This document shows positions 1 through 9,781 of a DNA stretch of 57,919 nucleotides, piece by piece. This DNA comes from Acidobacteriota bacterium (GTDB lineage: Bacteria > Acidobacteriota > Thermoanaerobaculia > Thermoanaerobaculales > Thermoanaerobaculaceae). The notes below the pieces were generated by a model. It searched no databases. It worked only from the letters and a program-made list of their open reading frames with translations, and was not told the origin of the DNA. The translations under genes were made by a program, and so were the position numbers. The stretch lies in the NCBI GenBank assembly GCA_004298115.1, contig SCRJ01000170.1, forward strand, positions 1-57,919. Reading direction: 5' to 3'. How positions within the stretch are numbered: the stretch's first letter is position 1; each line of letters begins with the position of its first letter.

Positions 1-11
1 AGGGAACCGTG

Positions 12-96
12 GCAATCTCGAGGACGTCAGGTTTGTCGCTCCGATCGGTCGGCGCGAGATTGCTTCGCCCCGCCTGCGGCGGGGCTCGCAATGACC
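12..96. repeat. Dispersed intergenic hairpin repeat (CAATCTC/GAGATTG type)
   Basis: A 9-base inverted repeat (GCAATCTCG at 12-20, CGAGATTGC at 55-63) is followed by a perfect 8-bp stem with a 3-base loop (67-74 / 78-85), flanked by ATTGC (59-63) and GCAAT (88-92), which pair outside that stem. Read on the minus strand it has the TCATTGCGAG...CAATCTC pattern of a REP-like element I know from intergenic regions of many bacterial genomes. It lies downstream of def and carries no gene. No second copy was seen in this window, so calling it dispersed rests on general knowledge, not on copies here. Confidence 0.6.
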
Positions 97-169
97 GCAG
101 GAGGGCAACGTCTGAGCGAAAACAAGGAGGAAACGCCACGCCGCCTACGCGGAGGACCGCCGGCCGCGA

Positions 170-733
170 TCAAACCTCGACGGGAAGCTCCCGGTCGGTG
201 GCGTAACGGTCCCACTCCTCCTCGAACATCAGTGACGCCATCCCCGGCATGCGGTCGAGAAACACGATCCCGTCGAGGTGGTCGTACTCGTGCTGGATCA
301 CCCGGGCGTGGAAGCCCGTCGCCTCGAACAGGAGCGGCGTCCCGTCGGGGTCGACCGCCGCCACCCTGACGCCGGGGTGACGGGGGACGAGGCCGCGCAG
401 GCCGGGGACCGAGAGGCACCCCTCCCAACCCAGTTCGGTCGCCTCGCCGAGGAGGGTGAGGGTCGGGTTGACGAGCACCCGCGGAGCGACCTCGTCCTCA
501 TCCCCCTCGCCGGGGACGAAGTAGGCGAACACCCGCACGCCGGCGGCGATCTGGGGCGCGGCGAGGCCGACGCCGTTGTCCTCGAACATCGTGCGCAGGA
601 GGTCGCGCTCGAGGTCGCGCAGGAAACGGGTGCCGTAGCGCTCGGCCGGCACCGGCTCGGCGACCTGCCTGAGCGCCGGGTGGCCGAGCCGCACGATCGT
701 GCGGTGGCGGCCGTCGAGCGGGCGGACGCTCAC
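170..733 (-). CDS. def: Peptide deformylase
   Basis: Removes the formyl group from the N-terminal methionine of nascent proteins; a cytosolic metalloenzyme. All three family motifs are present in the 187-aa product: GVGLAAPQ (residues 54-61), EGCLS (104-108, Cys106 metal ligand) and HEYDH (148-152, His148 and His152 ligands with catalytic Glu149). The length is normal. The GTG start at 733 lies 12 bases after the stop of the Fe-S carrier gene, so the two are probably co-transcribed. Downstream is only the hairpin repeat. The usual partner fmt is not visible, but the window ends there. Confidence 0.96.
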   Translation of the reverse strand: MSVRPLDGRHRTIVRLGHPALRQVAEPVPAERYGTRFLRDLERDLLRTMFEDNGVGLAAPQIAAGVRVFAYFVPGEGDEDEVAPRVLVNPTLTLLGEATELGWEGCLSVPGLRGLVPRHPGVRVAAVDPDGTPLLFEATGFHARVIQHEYDHLDGIVFLDRMPGMASLMFEEEWDRYATDRELPVEV

Positions 734-745
734 GCGGGACCCCGC

Positions 746-1072
746 TCACTCCGTCGAGAACGAGTGGCCGCAGCCGCACGAGCGGACCGCGTTGGGGTTC
801 TCCACCACGAACCCCGAGCCGCTCAGGTCCTCGACGAAATCGACCGTCGCGCCGCCGAGGTACTGCGCCGACATCGGGTCGACCAGCACGCGCACCCCGC
901 CGGACTCGACCACCGTGTCGCCCTCCTGCAGCTCGTCGAAGGTGAAGCCGTACTGGAAACCGGAGCAGCCGCCGCCCTGGACGAAGATGCGCAGCTCCTT
1001 GCCCTTCGCCTCCGGCATCTCCCCGGCGTAGAAGCGGACCTTGTCGGCCGCCTTGTCGGTCATCGTGAGCAT
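746..1072 (-). CDS. erpA: A-type iron-sulfur cluster carrier (ErpA/IscA family)
   Basis: The 108-aa protein has the three invariant cysteines of A-type carriers: Cys36 in GGCSGF and Cys99/Cys101 in the C-terminal CGCG. These proteins accept Fe-S clusters from the scaffold and deliver them to apo-enzymes. No isc or suf genes are nearby, so ErpA-like delivery is a better guess than a dedicated IscA, but sequence alone does not separate the two. The start ATG at 1072 follows a G-rich stretch that could serve as ribosome site. A GGGGCGC/GCGCCCC hairpin lies just upstream in the leader. It sits between trxB (70-base gap) and def. Confidence 0.9.
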   Translation of the reverse strand: MLTMTDKAADKVRFYAGEMPEAKGKELRIFVQGGGCSGFQYGFTFDELQEGDTVVESGGVRVLVDPMSAQYLGGATVDFVEDLSGSGFVVENPNAVRSCGCGHSFSTE

Positions 1073-1142
1073 TGTTCCCCCCCGGGGCGCACGCGCCCCT
1101 CATAACGATCAACTTGCGAGCCGGCGACCGGTATTCCGGCCA

Positions 1143-2084
1143 TCACGCCCCGTGCTCGGCGAGCCAGCGCTCGGCCTCGATCGCGGCCATGCACCCGCTG
1201 CCGGCGGCCGTCACCGCCTGGCGGTACACGTGGTCCTGGACGTCGCCGCAGGCGAACACCCCCTCGACCGAGGTCCGCGTCGAGTCGGGTTTCGTGACGA
1301 CGTACCCCGCGGCGTCCACCTCGAGCTGGCCGCCCAGCAGCTCGGTGTTCGGGCTGTGGCCGATCGCCATGAACACGCCCTGGGCCGGCAGGTTGCGGCG
1401 CGCGTGCGAGCGCGTATCCTCGAGCACGACCGCCGACACCCCGTGCTCGCGCGACCCGACGATCTCCACCACCGCCGAGTTCCACTCGAACGCGATCTTG
1501 GGGTTGGCGCGGGCGCGCTCCTGCATGATCCGGGACGCCCGCAGCTCCCCGCGCCGGTGCACGACCGTGACCTTGGACGCGAACCGCGTCAGGAACGTCG
1601 CCTCCTCCATCGCGGTGTCGCCCCCGCCCACCACGACGATCGCCTTGTCCTTGAAGAAGAAGCCGTCGCACGTCGCGCACGCCGAGACGCCGTAGCCCAT
1701 CAGCTCCTTCTCGGCGGGGAGCCCGAGCAGGCGGGCCGACGCCCCGGTCGCGAGGATGAGCGCGTCGGCGGTCACCGCTCCGTGTTCGGCGGTCGTGACC
1801 TGGAACGGGCGCGAAGCGAGGTCCACGCCGCTGACCGCGTCGAAGATCGTGGTGACGCCGAAGCGCTCGGCCTGGGCGCGCATCCTGGTCATCAGCTCGG
1901 GGCCCAGGATCCCTTCCGGGAACCCCGGGTAGTTCTCGACCTCGGTCGTGATGGTGAGCTGCCCCCCCGGCTGCATGCCGTCGATGACGAGCGGCGCCAG
2001 CTCGGCGCGGGCGGCGTAGAGCGCCGCCGTCAGCCCGGCCGGGCCCGACCCGATGACCACCACCCGGTAGTGACTCTTGTCCAT
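1143..2084 (-). CDS. trxB: Thioredoxin reductase
   Basis: NADPH-dependent FAD enzyme that reduces thioredoxin. The 313-aa product shows the FAD-binding GSGPAG (residues 12-17), the redox-active CATC (Cys136, Cys139), the NADPH-site [12 protein letters not shown] and the C-terminal GVFACGDV segment. The start ATG at 2084 is preceded by AGGAGAGG, a strong ribosome binding site. A TAGAAT -10-like hexamer (complement of 2142-2147) would give a leader of about 50 bases that contains the hairpin at 2117-2134. It is followed by the Fe-S carrier gene and def, so this is a short redox/maturation cluster. Confidence 0.96.
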   Translation of the reverse strand: MDKSHYRVVVIGSGPAGLTAALYAARAELAPLVIDGMQPGGQLTITTEVENYPGFPEGILGPELMTRMRAQAERFGVTTIFDAVSGVDLASRPFQVTTAEHGAVTADALILATGASARLLGLPAEKELMGYGVSACATCDGFFFKDKAIVVVGGGDTAMEEATFLTRFASKVTVVHRRGELRASRIMQERARANPKIAFEWNSAVVEIVGSREHGVSAVVLEDTRSHARRNLPAQGVFMAIGHSPNTELLGGQLEVDAAGYVVTKPDSTRTSVEGVFACGDVQDHVYRQAVTAAGSGCMAAIEAERWLAEHGA

Positions 2085-2116
2085 TGACCCTCTCCTCTTC
2101 CGCCCGACCGAGAACG

Positions 2117-2134
2117 ACCCGCGTGAACGCGGGT
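2117..2134 (-). terminator. Hairpin between pyrF and trxB
   Basis: Perfect 7-bp stem ACCCGCG/CGCGGGT with a 4-base loop, located after the pyrF stop and before trxB. No U-run follows, so it may be a factor-dependent or weak terminator for the pyr operon. It may instead be a 5' leader hairpin of trxB, because the likely trxB -10 lies upstream of it. Confidence 0.4.
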
Positions 2135-2179
2135 TGAAACGATTCTAGCAACCGTGTCAAAACGCGAGGGCGGCGCCAC

Positions 2180-2896
2180 CTACGGCGCGCACAGCTCGGC
2201 GAGGATCGCCTCGGCGGCGGCCGCTGGGTCGGGCGCAGCCGTGATCGGGCGCCCGACGACGAGCACGTCGGCGCCCGCCTCGAGAGCGGCCCGGGGCGTC
2301 GCAACGCGACGCTGGTCGGCGTGCGCCGCGCCGGCGGGCCGGATCCCCGGCGTCACCAGGAGGAACCCCGCCCCAAGGGCGGCCCGCAGACCCGCGGCCT
2401 CGTGCGGCGAGCACACGACGCCGCCGCACCCGGCCGCCCGCGCCATCTCGGCCCACGCCCGCACCCGGCCCGCCGCGCCTCCCGGGATCCCGAGGCCCGC
2501 GAGGGCGCCGTCGTCCAGGCTCGTGAGCACCGTGACCGCGAGCACCGCGGGGGGCCTCTCGGCGCCCGCCGCGCCGGCGACCGCCGCGCGCAGCATCGCC
2601 TCGCCCCCGGAGGCGTGCACGGTGAGCATCGCGGCCCCGAGCCGGGCGGCGTTGCGCGCCGCGCGCTCGACCGTGTTCGGGATGTCGTGCAGCTTGAGGT
2701 CGAGGAACACCGGCACGCCGAGGCGGCCCACCTCGCGCACGAGGTCCGGCCCGTGCGCCGTGAACGCCTCGAGGCCGACCTTGACGGTGCCGGCCAGGCC
2801 GGCGAGGAGGCCGGCCAGGCGAAGGATCTCGTCGCGCTCGGAGCCGTCGAGCGCGACCGCCAGGTGGGCCACCGCCGCCGCGCGCGTCAACGCCAC
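2180..2896 (-). CDS. pyrF: Orotidine 5'-phosphate decarboxylase
   Basis: Catalyses the last step of UMP synthesis, decarboxylation of OMP. The catalytic Asp-Lys-Asp array is visible as D66-L-K68-L-H-D71 in the sequence [15 protein letters not shown] (residues 14-17) is the first beta strand and TPGIRP the later phosphate-site loop. The 238-aa length is typical for the bacterial family I enzyme. The chosen GTG start at 2896 overlaps the end of pyrD by 10 bases; a TTG at 2890 is an alternative. The gene closes the pyrK-pyrD-pyrF operon. Confidence 0.94.
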   Translation of the reverse strand: MALTRAAAVAHLAVALDGSERDEILRLAGLLAGLAGTVKVGLEAFTAHGPDLVREVGRLGVPVFLDLKLHDIPNTVERAARNAARLGAAMLTVHASGGEAMLRAAVAGAAGAERPPAVLAVTVLTSLDDGALAGLGIPGGAAGRVRAWAEMARAAGCGGVVCSPHEAAGLRAALGAGFLLVTPGIRPAGAAHADQRRVATPRAALEAGADVLVVGRPITAAPDPAAAAEAILAELCAP

Positions 2897-3807
2897 TGCA
2901 GCCCTCCGATCAGCTCGCGCACGTCGGCGATCCCCTGCGCCTCGCAGAAGCGCTCGAGCTCGGCGACGATGCGCAGCGGCGCGGCCGGGTCGCGGAAGAT
3001 CGCGGTCCCCACCTGCACCGCGCTCGCCCCCGCGAGGAGGAACTCGGCGGCGTCGCGGCCGGTCTCCACCCCGCCGATCCCGACGAGCGGCACCTCCGGG
3101 AGGGCCCGGTGGACCTCCCACACCATGCGCAGCGCGATTGGCTTGACCGCAGGCCCGGAGAGCCCGCCGCAGCCGTTGGCGAGCACCGGGCGCCGGGCGG
3201 CGGCGTCGATCGCCATCGCGCGCACCGTGTTGATGAGCGTCAGGGCGTCCGCGCCCCCGGCAACCGCCGCTCGCGCCGTCGCGACCAGGTCGGGGGCGTT
3301 CGGCGAGAGCTTGACCCACAGCGGCCGGCCCGTCGCCTCCCGGCACCGCCTCGTCAGGGTCTCGAGCAGCGCCGGGTCGTGGCCGAACTCCATGCCGCCG
3401 GCCGTCACGTTCGGGCAGGAGACGTTGAGCTCGTAGGCGGCGACCCCCGTCTCGCGCTCGCAGCGCGCGATGACCTCCAGGTATTCCTCCATCCGCGCGC
3501 CGAAGACGTTCACCGCGACGACGGCGCCGCGCTCGCGCAGCAGCGGCAGCGCGTCGCGGCAGAACGCCTCGACGCCGACGTTCTGCAGGCCGATCGCGTT
3601 GATCATCCCGGCCGCGGTCTCGACGATGCGCGGCGTCGGGTTGCCGGGGCGCGGCTGCGGCGAGAGACCCTTGGACACCACCGCCCCCAACCGCTCCGGC
3701 GGGCAGAGGTCGATCAGGTCGAGGCCGTACCCGAACGTGCCCGACGCCGCCATGACCGGGTTGGCGAGGGCCACGGCGCCGACCGAGGTCGCCATGCGCA
3801 CGCTCAC
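2887..3807 (-). CDS. pyrD: Dihydroorotate dehydrogenase, class 1B catalytic subunit
   Basis: FMN enzyme oxidising dihydroorotate to orotate; in class 1B it works with the PyrK electron-transfer subunit and NAD. The product (306 aa) has ELNVSCPN with Cys131 as the catalytic base, which is the class 1 signature (class 2 uses Ser). [11 protein letters not shown] near the N-terminus and [24 protein letters not shown] near the C-terminus are the FMN and phosphate-binding parts. The GTG start at 3807 shares bases with the pyrK stop, implying translational coupling; it overlaps pyrF at the other end. Confidence 0.94.
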   Translation of the reverse strand: MSVRMATSVGAVALANPVMAASGTFGYGLDLIDLCPPERLGAVVSKGLSPQPRPGNPTPRIVETAAGMINAIGLQNVGVEAFCRDALPLLRERGAVVAVNVFGARMEEYLEVIARCERETGVAAYELNVSCPNVTAGGMEFGHDPALLETLTRRCREATGRPLWVKLSPNAPDLVATARAAVAGGADALTLINTVRAMAIDAAARRPVLANGCGGLSGPAVKPIALRMVWEVHRALPEVPLVGIGGVETGRDAAEFLLAGASAVQVGTAIFRDPAAPLRIVAELERFCEAQGIADVRELIGGLQWR

Positions 3808-4619
3808 TGTGACCACCTCGCCGCCAGGCGCGCGGCCGGAAACACCGGCCCTTCCTTGCACGACGGCACCATGCGGCCGTCCGCCAGCTCGACGACGCAG
3901 CCGAGGCACACCCCGACGCCGCACCCCATCGGCTCCTCGAGCGACAGCTCGGCGTCGAGGCCGTGCGCGCGGGCCAGCCGCGCCAGCGCGCGCAGCATCG
4001 GGTCCGGCCCGCAGGCGAGGGCGCGGGCGTAGCGCCGGCCGGCCGTCAGGCGGCGCTCGAGCGCCCCCGTGATGACGCCCGCCTCACCGGCGCTGCCGTC
4101 GTCGGTGGCGCACACGAGCTTGCCGCCGGCGGCTTCGGTCGCCGCCCGGCAGCGCTCCACGTCCAGCAGCTCGGACGCCGTCGCGGCGCCGAGGTAGAGG
4201 TCGAACGCCACCCCCTGCCCCGCGAGCACCTCGGCGGCGAAGAGCAGCGGCGGCAGCCCGATCCCTCCCGCCACGAGCGCCAGCGGCCCGCCGTCGCCGG
4301 GCGAAAGCGTGAAACCGTTGCCGAGAGGGCCGAGCAGCCGCAGCTCGGTGCCGACACAGGCGCGGCGCAGCAGCGCGCTCCCCCGCCCGACCTCCTTGAC
4401 CATCAGCTCGACGGACGTGATCCCCGCCCGCCGGGCGACGCCGGCGATCGAGAATGCGCGCCGCAGCAGCGGGTCGAACCCGTCGCCGCACGCCACCATC
4501 CCGAACTGCCCGGGGGTCGCCGTCAGCGGCTCAGGGGTCGCGAGGGCGATGCGGAAACAGGTGGGAGAGAGGTCGGTGCGCGCAGCCACGCGTACGGCCA
4601 GGTCGCGACGGGCTATCAT
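3804..4619 (-). CDS. pyrK: Dihydroorotate dehydrogenase B electron-transfer subunit
   Basis: Flavoprotein/2Fe-2S subunit that passes electrons from PyrD to NAD. In the 271-aa product, RRAFSIAG (53-60) is the FAD-binding motif, GGIGLPPLL (118-126) starts the NAD-binding domain, and the C-terminal cluster ligands are Cys233, Cys238, Cys241 and Cys254 (CGVGVCLGC...C). The length is normal. It is the first gene of pyrK-pyrD-pyrF. Its ATG at 4619 lies only 11 bases from the divergent gene at 4631, so the two promoters must overlap each other's coding or leader DNA. Confidence 0.95.
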   Translation of the reverse strand: MIARRDLAVRVAARTDLSPTCFRIALATPEPLTATPGQFGMVACGDGFDPLLRRAFSIAGVARRAGITSVELMVKEVGRGSALLRRACVGTELRLLGPLGNGFTLSPGDGGPLALVAGGIGLPPLLFAAEVLAGQGVAFDLYLGAATASELLDVERCRAATEAAGGKLVCATDDGSAGEAGVITGALERRLTAGRRYARALACGPDPMLRALARLARAHGLDAELSLEEPMGCGVGVCLGCVVELADGRMVPSCKEGPVFPAARLAARWSQ

Positions 4620-4630
4620 GCGGGGCCATT

Positions 4631-6253
4631 ATGCGTCACCTCCGCCGCCTTGGCCACAGCGTGGCGGCCGGCGCGGTCGCCGGCGCCGCGCTGGCGCCGT
4701 TGCAGCTCCTGCTCTGGCCAGAGGTGGCGCTGCCGCCGCTGAAGATCGCGCTCGCGGTCCTGGCGTGGACGAGCTGGGGGGCGGTCTGGCTCGGCGCGGC
4801 GCTGTTCGCGCTCACCGAGATCGCCGGCGTGTTCATGCCCTACCTCGGCACCGCCCGCGGCTTTTCCATCGGGATCTGGCGCTGGATGATGGCCGTGGTC
4901 GCCTTCCTGGTCGCCGCCGCGGCCTGGTGGAACCGTGAGGAGACCCGCGACCTCCTGCTCAAGGACAACCGCCACGCCCTCGCCTGGGCCGGCTCGGTCG
5001 CCACCTTGTTCTGGATCGCGTTCCTGGTGCAGGCGATCCGCAGGCGGCCGCGCCACCATCCGCTGGCGCGCGCCGCGATCGTCGCGGGCGTGCTCGTGGC
5101 GTGGCTGTGGGGCATCTGGGCCGTTGCGCCCCGCCCCGTCTCCGAGGCGGCGACGGTCGAGCCGCCGCGTTTCGCCCCCGCCCACAAGTTGCTCTTCGTG
5201 TCGTGGGAGGGCGCGGACCTCACCTGGATCCTCCCCGCGATGGAGCGGGGCGACATGCCGTTCCTCCGCGGCTGCTGGGAGGGAGGGGCCTGGGGCCAGC
5301 TCCGCACCGTCCACCCCTACACCCGCTCGGCGACGCTCGCGACGCTGGTCACCGGGTGCGCCCCGGCGGTGCACGGCATCCTCGGTCGCAGCTCGTACCG
5401 CATCTCCTGGCTGACGCCCGGCCCCGTCACCCTCCTCCTCGTCGGCCCGTGGCCGTCGCCGCACCAGCTCCCCTGGTGGGGGTGGAGGCGCACCCCCGGC
5501 CTCGCGCCGCAGCGCGCCACGCTCTGGCAGATCCTGGCCGCAACCGGGCGCAAGGTCGGCCTGGTCGGGTGGCCGGGCTACGCGCGCGGCACCTGGACCG
5601 TGCCGCGCCTCACGACCGCCCAGGCGATCCGCGCGGCGGCGCTGGACCCCGATCTCAAGGCTTCGCTCGACGCCGCGCTGCGCCCCGACCCTCGCCTCGC
5701 GGCGGACGCCCGCGGTTCGTTCGCCCTCGCGGCGGCGATCGGGGCCGCCGCGCAGCGCCGGGCTCGCGCCCACCCGGTGGACGCCCTGGCGGTGGACTTC
5801 GAGCTCGCCGCTCACCTGCGCCCGCGCTGGACCGCCGAGGAGCCGGGAGGCCCGGAGGAGGTGCTGCGCCTGGCGGCGCGCATGCTCGACGACGAGCTGG
5901 GCAAGCTCTGGCGGCTGATGGGGGAGGACACCCTGCTCGTGGTCGTGTCGCCGTACGGCCTCGCGGCGCCGTCCCCGTGGCAGCGCCTCATCCACCTGGG
6001 CGCGCCGCCGCGCCGATGGAAGGTCTCTCCCACCGATTCTCCCGACGGGTTCGCCTTCTTCTACGGCCCCGGCGTGCGCCCCGGCACCCGCCTGCGCGGC
6101 GGGCGCCTCGCCGACGTGACCGCGACGATCCTGTACTTCCTCGAGCTCCCGGTCGCCCGGGACATGGCCGGCCGCGTCATGCTCGAAGCGGTCACCGACG
6201 AGCGCGCCGCCGCCGTCCCGCTCCGCCTCGTCCCCAGCTACCCGGCGCCGTAG
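4631..6253 (+). CDS. Membrane-anchored alkaline-phosphatase-superfamily (type I phosphodiesterase-like) protein
   Basis: The 540-aa protein has several hydrophobic segments in the first 170 residues. A soluble domain follows that starts KLLFVSWEGADLTWILPAM, like the metal-binding beginning of type I phosphodiesterase/nucleotide pyrophosphatases. HPYTRSATLATLVTGCAPAVHGILG (from about residue 227) matches the nucleophile region of that superfamily, with a Ser/Thr nucleophile, and the C-terminus contains a GPGVRPG segment as in these enzymes. The substrate is unknown; phospholipid head-group or glycan phosphate transfer is possible. A TATCAT hexamer at 4614-4619 lies 11 bases before the ATG with no ribosome site, so the mRNA may be nearly leaderless. 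Confidence 0.75.
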   Translation: MRHLRRLGHSVAAGAVAGAALAPLQLLLWPEVALPPLKIALAVLAWTSWGAVWLGAALFALTEIAGVFMPYLGTARGFSIGIWRWMMAVVAFLVAAAAWWNREETRDLLLKDNRHALAWAGSVATLFWIAFLVQAIRRRPRHHPLARAAIVAGVLVAWLWGIWAVAPRPVSEAATVEPPRFAPAHKLLFVSWEGADLTWILPAMERGDMPFLRGCWEGGAWGQLRTVHPYTRSATLATLVTGCAPAVHGILGRSSYRISWLTPGPVTLLLVGPWPSPHQLPWWGWRRTPGLAPQRATLWQILAATGRKVGLVGWPGYARGTWTVPRLTTAQAIRAAALDPDLKASLDAALRPDPRLAADARGSFALAAAIGAAAQRRARAHPVDALAVDFELAAHLRPRWTAEEPGGPEEVLRLAARMLDDELGKLWRLMGEDTLLVVVSPYGLAAPSPWQRLIHLGAPPRRWKVSPTDSPDGFAFFYGPGVRPGTRLRGGRLADVTATILYFLELPVARDMAGRVMLEAVTDERAAAVPLRLVPSYPAP

Positions 6254-6268
6254 CCGGCCCGAGGCCGC

Positions 6269-8362
6269 CTACTTCGCGGCCTCGAACACCTGGTTGCGCA
6301 GGAACTTCTCCGGGTCCCACGGCGCCGGGCCGCCGCCCAGGTAGCGGTGGAACCAGTCGAGGTGGAGGTCGTAGTAGAACGCCATCTCGTACCACGACGG
6401 CCAGTGACCGGACTTGGCGAGCACGACCAGGCGCGACGGCACCTTCATCTCCTGCAGGTCGGTGAAGAACTCGAGCGACTGCGTGTACGGCACGCGGAAG
6501 TCGCGCTCGCCGGTGACCACCAGGCACGGCGTCTTGAACGCGGGCACGGATTCGGACGGCGACCAGGTGCGGTAGTCCGGGCTCGTCCACGGCTCGCCGA
6601 GGTCGTGCTCGGGGAACCACAACTCCTCGGTGGCCGAGTGCATGGCACGCAGGTCGTACACGCCCATCATCGCGGCGATCGCCTTGAAGCGGTCGGTGTG
6701 GCCCTCGAGCCACATCATCATGGTGCCGCCGTACGACCAACCCATCGCGCCGATGCGTGCGGCGTCCACGTAGGGCAGTTTCGCCACCGCGTCCGCCACC
6801 GCCATGACGTCCTCGTAGACCTTTCCGCCCCAGTCGTGTGCGATCCCGTCGGTGAACGCCTGGCCGAAGCCGGTCGAGCCGGTGGGGTTGGGGAACGCCA
6901 CGACGTAGCCGGCGCCCGGGTAGACCTGCCAGTCGCCGCGGTAGGCGTCGGCCCACTGCGATTGCGGCCCGCCGTGGACGTTGAGGATGAGCGGGTACTT
7001 CTTGGCCGGGTCGAACCCGTGCGGCTTGACGATGAACACCTGGATGCGGCGGCCGCCGGGCCCGTCCACCCAGATCGTCTCGACGGGGCGAACGTCCACC
7101 TCGGCGAGGATGGCGTCGTTGGCGTGCGTCAGCTTGACCCGCTGCGCCCCGTCGAGCGCGCTGCGGTAGATCTCGGCCGGCTCCCCGACCGAGCGCCGGG
7201 CGTAGGCGACGCCGCCGGGAACGAGTTGCCAGGCGTCGATCGTCGCGTCGTCGACGAGCGGGCGGATGGCGCCGGAGGCGACGTCGAGCTCGTACAGCGG
7301 CGTGCGCCCCTCGACCTCGGCCTGGAAGACGATGTGCTTGCCGTCGGGGAGCCAGCGGAAGTCATCGATCCAGTTGCGGAACGTCTCGCTGAGGACGCGG
7401 TGCGACCTCGTCGTCCGGTCGTACACCGCCAGCCGGAACAGGTCGGACTCGTAGCCGGGGACGCGCTGCGTGCGGTAGGCGATGAGGCGGCCGTCCGGGG
7501 AGTAGGCGGGGGAGCCGTCCCACGCCGGGTTCGCGGCGGTGATGTCGGCGGCCGGTCCTGGTTTGCCGTTTTCGTCGATCGGCACGGCCCAGAGGTCGGC
7601 GTTGGTGGAGCGGGCGGGGACGGCGTCGTGGTTGGAGACGACCGTGAGCTCGCGGGAGTCGGGCGCGAACGCGTAGCCGGTCTCGCCGCCGAGGCTGAAC
7701 GTCGGCGCGTCGAACGCGCCCGGCGTCAGGTCGGTGAGGGCGCCGTCGGCGAGTCGCAGCAGCAGGACGTGGCTGTACGTGCCGTCCCGCCACGAGGTCC
7801 AGTGGCGGTACAGCAGGGCGTCCGCCATGTGGGCGTGCAGGGGGCCGTCGCTCCAGGCCTTTTCGATCTTCTCGTTGCATGCGGCGTCGGCGCCGCACTC
7901 CGGGTAGACCTCGGAGGTGACCGCGATGAAACGCCCGTCGGGGGACCACACCGGGTCGCCCACACCCATCGGGAACGTCGTGAGCTGGCGGGCGTCGCCG
8001 CCGTCGAGCGGGAGGAGGAAGAGCTGGTCGGTGTCGCCGCTACGGTTGGAGACGAAGGCGAGCGTCGTGCCGTCGGGGGACCAGCGCGGCGAGCCGTCCT
8101 TGTGCTTGCCCTCGGTGAGCGGGCGGTCGCCGCTGCCGTCGGCGGCCATGATGCGCAGCTCGGACCACTGCTTCGCCGCGGCGAGGTCGGTGTGGCCGGC
8201 CACATAGACGATGCGGCGGCCGTCGGGGCTGACCTGGGGGTCGGAGACCCCGATCATGCGGTAGTGGTCCGCGATCGTGAACGCCCGCTTCTCGGCGCGC
8301 GCGCCGGCGGCCGAGAGGAGAAGACCCAGAACCGCGACCAGGACGAGCTTTCCGTGTCTCAT
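6269..8362 (-). CDS. Secreted S9 family peptidase (dipeptidyl-/acylaminoacyl-peptidase type)
   Basis: The 697-aa product begins with a Sec signal peptide ([23 protein letters not shown]). An N-terminal TolB/DPP-like beta-propeller follows, with repeated SPDGRxIxY motifs (residues about 40-400). The C-terminal alpha/beta-hydrolase domain has GWSYGG, with the nucleophile at Ser543, and a late SGHW that supplies the likely catalytic His. Such enzymes cut short peptides in the periplasm. The start ATG at 8362 is preceded by GAGGAGG. It converges with the phosphodiesterase-like gene (15-base gap) and is divergent from mscL. Cleavage specificity cannot be told from sequence. Confidence 0.92.
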   Translation of the reverse strand: MRHGKLVLVAVLGLLLSAAGARAEKRAFTIADHYRMIGVSDPQVSPDGRRIVYVAGHTDLAAAKQWSELRIMAADGSGDRPLTEGKHKDGSPRWSPDGTTLAFVSNRSGDTDQLFLLPLDGGDARQLTTFPMGVGDPVWSPDGRFIAVTSEVYPECGADAACNEKIEKAWSDGPLHAHMADALLYRHWTSWRDGTYSHVLLLRLADGALTDLTPGAFDAPTFSLGGETGYAFAPDSRELTVVSNHDAVPARSTNADLWAVPIDENGKPGPAADITAANPAWDGSPAYSPDGRLIAYRTQRVPGYESDLFRLAVYDRTTRSHRVLSETFRNWIDDFRWLPDGKHIVFQAEVEGRTPLYELDVASGAIRPLVDDATIDAWQLVPGGVAYARRSVGEPAEIYRSALDGAQRVKLTHANDAILAEVDVRPVETIWVDGPGGRRIQVFIVKPHGFDPAKKYPLILNVHGGPQSQWADAYRGDWQVYPGAGYVVAFPNPTGSTGFGQAFTDGIAHDWGGKVYEDVMAVADAVAKLPYVDAARIGAMGWSYGGTMMMWLEGHTDRFKAIAAMMGVYDLRAMHSATEELWFPEHDLGEPWTSPDYRTWSPSESVPAFKTPCLVVTGERDFRVPYTQSLEFFTDLQEMKVPSRLVVLAKSGHWPSWYEMAFYYDLHLDWFHRYLGGGPAPWDPEKFLRNQVFEAAK

Positions 8363-8555
8363 CGTTCCTCCTCGAAGCGCGGACCGCGTCGCCCCGGAGC
8401 CGGCGACGGCGGCCGCACGCAGGCGGAATGCTAGTCCACCCGGTGCCGTTCGAGCGACCTGGCGCCTGCAGGTCAGGCCGGTGGAGGCGCACTCCGGGAT
8501 CGGGTATCCTTGCGGCATCGACAGAAGCGCGGTTCGAACCGAACGGGAGGTGGAG

Positions 8556-8993
8556 ATGCTCAAGGAATTCAAAGAGTTCGCCATGCGCGGCAACGTCATG
8601 GATATGGCCGTCGGGATCATCGTCGGCGCGTCGTTCGGACGCATCATCACGTCGCTCGTCAACGACGTGATCATGCCGCCGATCGGGCTGATCCTCGGCA
8701 ACGTCGACTTCTCGAGCTTGTTCATCAACCTCTCGGGGACCTCGTACCCCACCCTTGCGGAGGCCAAGAAAGCCGGCGCCGCGGTGATGGCGTACGGCGC
8801 CTTCCTGAACACCATCCTCGACTTCGTCATCGTGGCGTTCGTCATCTTCCTGCTCATCAAGCAGCTCAATCGCTTGAAGAAGCCCGCCCCGGCGGCGGCG
8901 CCCGCAACCAAGGATTGCCCTTTCTGTCTTTCGGCGATCCCGGTCAAGGCGACGCGCTGCCCCCACTGCACCTCGCAGCTCTCGGCCGGCTGA
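8556..8993 (+). CDS. mscL: Large-conductance mechanosensitive channel with C-terminal zinc ribbon
   Basis: Opens under membrane tension to release solutes during osmotic downshock. [28 protein letters not shown] and the [11 protein letters not shown] segment are the MscL N-terminal helix and first pore helix; the second helix is around residues 85-110 ([21 protein letters not shown]). The 145-aa product then carries CPFC...CPHC, a four-cysteine zinc-ribbon-like tail in place of the usual helical bundle end. The start ATG at 8556 follows GGGAGGTGG. A TATCCT hexamer at 8505-8510 is a plausible -10, giving a leader of about 40 bases. Confidence 0.95.
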   Translation: MLKEFKEFAMRGNVMDMAVGIIVGASFGRIITSLVNDVIMPPIGLILGNVDFSSLFINLSGTSYPTLAEAKKAGAAVMAYGAFLNTILDFVIVAFVIFLLIKQLNRLKKPAPAAAPATKDCPFCLSAIPVKATRCPHCTSQLSAG

Positions 8994-9004
8994 GACGGGA
9001 CGCC

Positions 9005-9020
9005 GCCCGCCCGGGCGGGC
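9005..9020. other. 16-base perfect palindrome between mscL and DUF481 gene
   Basis: GCCCGCCC followed by GGGCGGGC is a perfect palindrome just after mscL and before the AAAAGGAGG ribosome site of the next gene. It could fold as an RNA hairpin (attenuating read-through from mscL) or be a protein site. There is no U-run. Confidence 0.35.
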
Positions 9021-9039
9021 AGCGGAAAAGGAGGGTGTC

Positions 9040-9765
9040 ATGCGTTCGAGAACCGTGATCGCCGCGTTGGCCGTCGCGTCGCTCTGCGCTTCTCTCGCCG
9101 CGGCCGAGGACAACCCCAACAAGCTCTCGCTGGGGTTCTCGTACCTGGCCACGACGGGGAACTCGAGCAGCCAGACCGGAGGCCTCGATCTGCTGTACAA
9201 GCACTCGTTCGACCCGTGGGGCCTCGAGGTTGCCGCCAACTACCTCCGCGCCGAACAGAACGGCGCCGTCACGGCGAAGAAGATGTTCCTCGGCGTGCGC
9301 GGCACCCGCACGCTCAACCAGGATTTCAGCCTGTTCGCCAGCGCCAGCGTCCTGCAGGACACGTTCGCCGGCCTCGACCCGCGGATCCTCGTGGCGGGCG
9401 GTGTGACCTACGCGTTCCTCAAGGGACCCGAGCACGAGCTGGCGTTCGACGTGGGCTTGACCTGGACCAGGGACAAGCTGGTCGGCGACGGCTCGACCAG
9501 CTACGTCGGCGGCATCGCTGCGGCGCGCTACGGCTGGAACATCAGCAAGACCTCGAAGTTCACCGAGAATTTCGCCTTCTACCCCAGCTTCAAGACAGGG
9601 AGCGACTGGCGCATCGAGTCCACGACGGGGCTGCAGGCGGAGGTGTCCAGCTCGGTCGCGTTGAAGCTCTCGTACGCCTTCCGCTACGCCAACCGCCCGG
9701 TGGCGGGGTTCGGAAAGACCGACACCCAGACCACCGCCTCGCTCGTCGTCAACCTTCTGAAGTGA
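9040..9765 (+). CDS. DUF481 outer-membrane beta-barrel protein (YdiY-like)
   Basis: The 241-aa product has a signal peptide (MRSRTVIAALAVASLCASLAAA) and then alternating amphipathic strands typical of an outer-membrane barrel. LSLGFSYLATTGNSSSQTGGLDLLYKH is the hallmark start of DUF481 proteins, which include the salt-induced E. coli YdiY; the last residues (TTASLVVNLLK) form a final beta strand. Its exact function is unknown even in model organisms. AAAAGGAGG precedes the ATG at 9040. It lies between mscL and the M50 protease, all three on the same strand, so a shared envelope-stress role is possible but not shown. Confidence 0.85.
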   Translation: MRSRTVIAALAVASLCASLAAAEDNPNKLSLGFSYLATTGNSSSQTGGLDLLYKHSFDPWGLEVAANYLRAEQNGAVTAKKMFLGVRGTRTLNQDFSLFASASVLQDTFAGLDPRILVAGGVTYAFLKGPEHELAFDVGLTWTRDKLVGDGSTSYVGGIAAARYGWNISKTSKFTENFAFYPSFKTGSDWRIESTTGLQAEVSSSVALKLSYAFRYANRPVAGFGKTDTQTTASLVVNLLK

Positions 9766-9781
9766 AGCTCTGAGGTGCCAG

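Noticed and set aside
2142-2160. TTGACA and TAGAAT as a trxB promoter pair
   Set aside because: Only 7 bases separate the two boxes, too close for a -35/-10 pair; the TAGAAT alone is kept as a possible -10.
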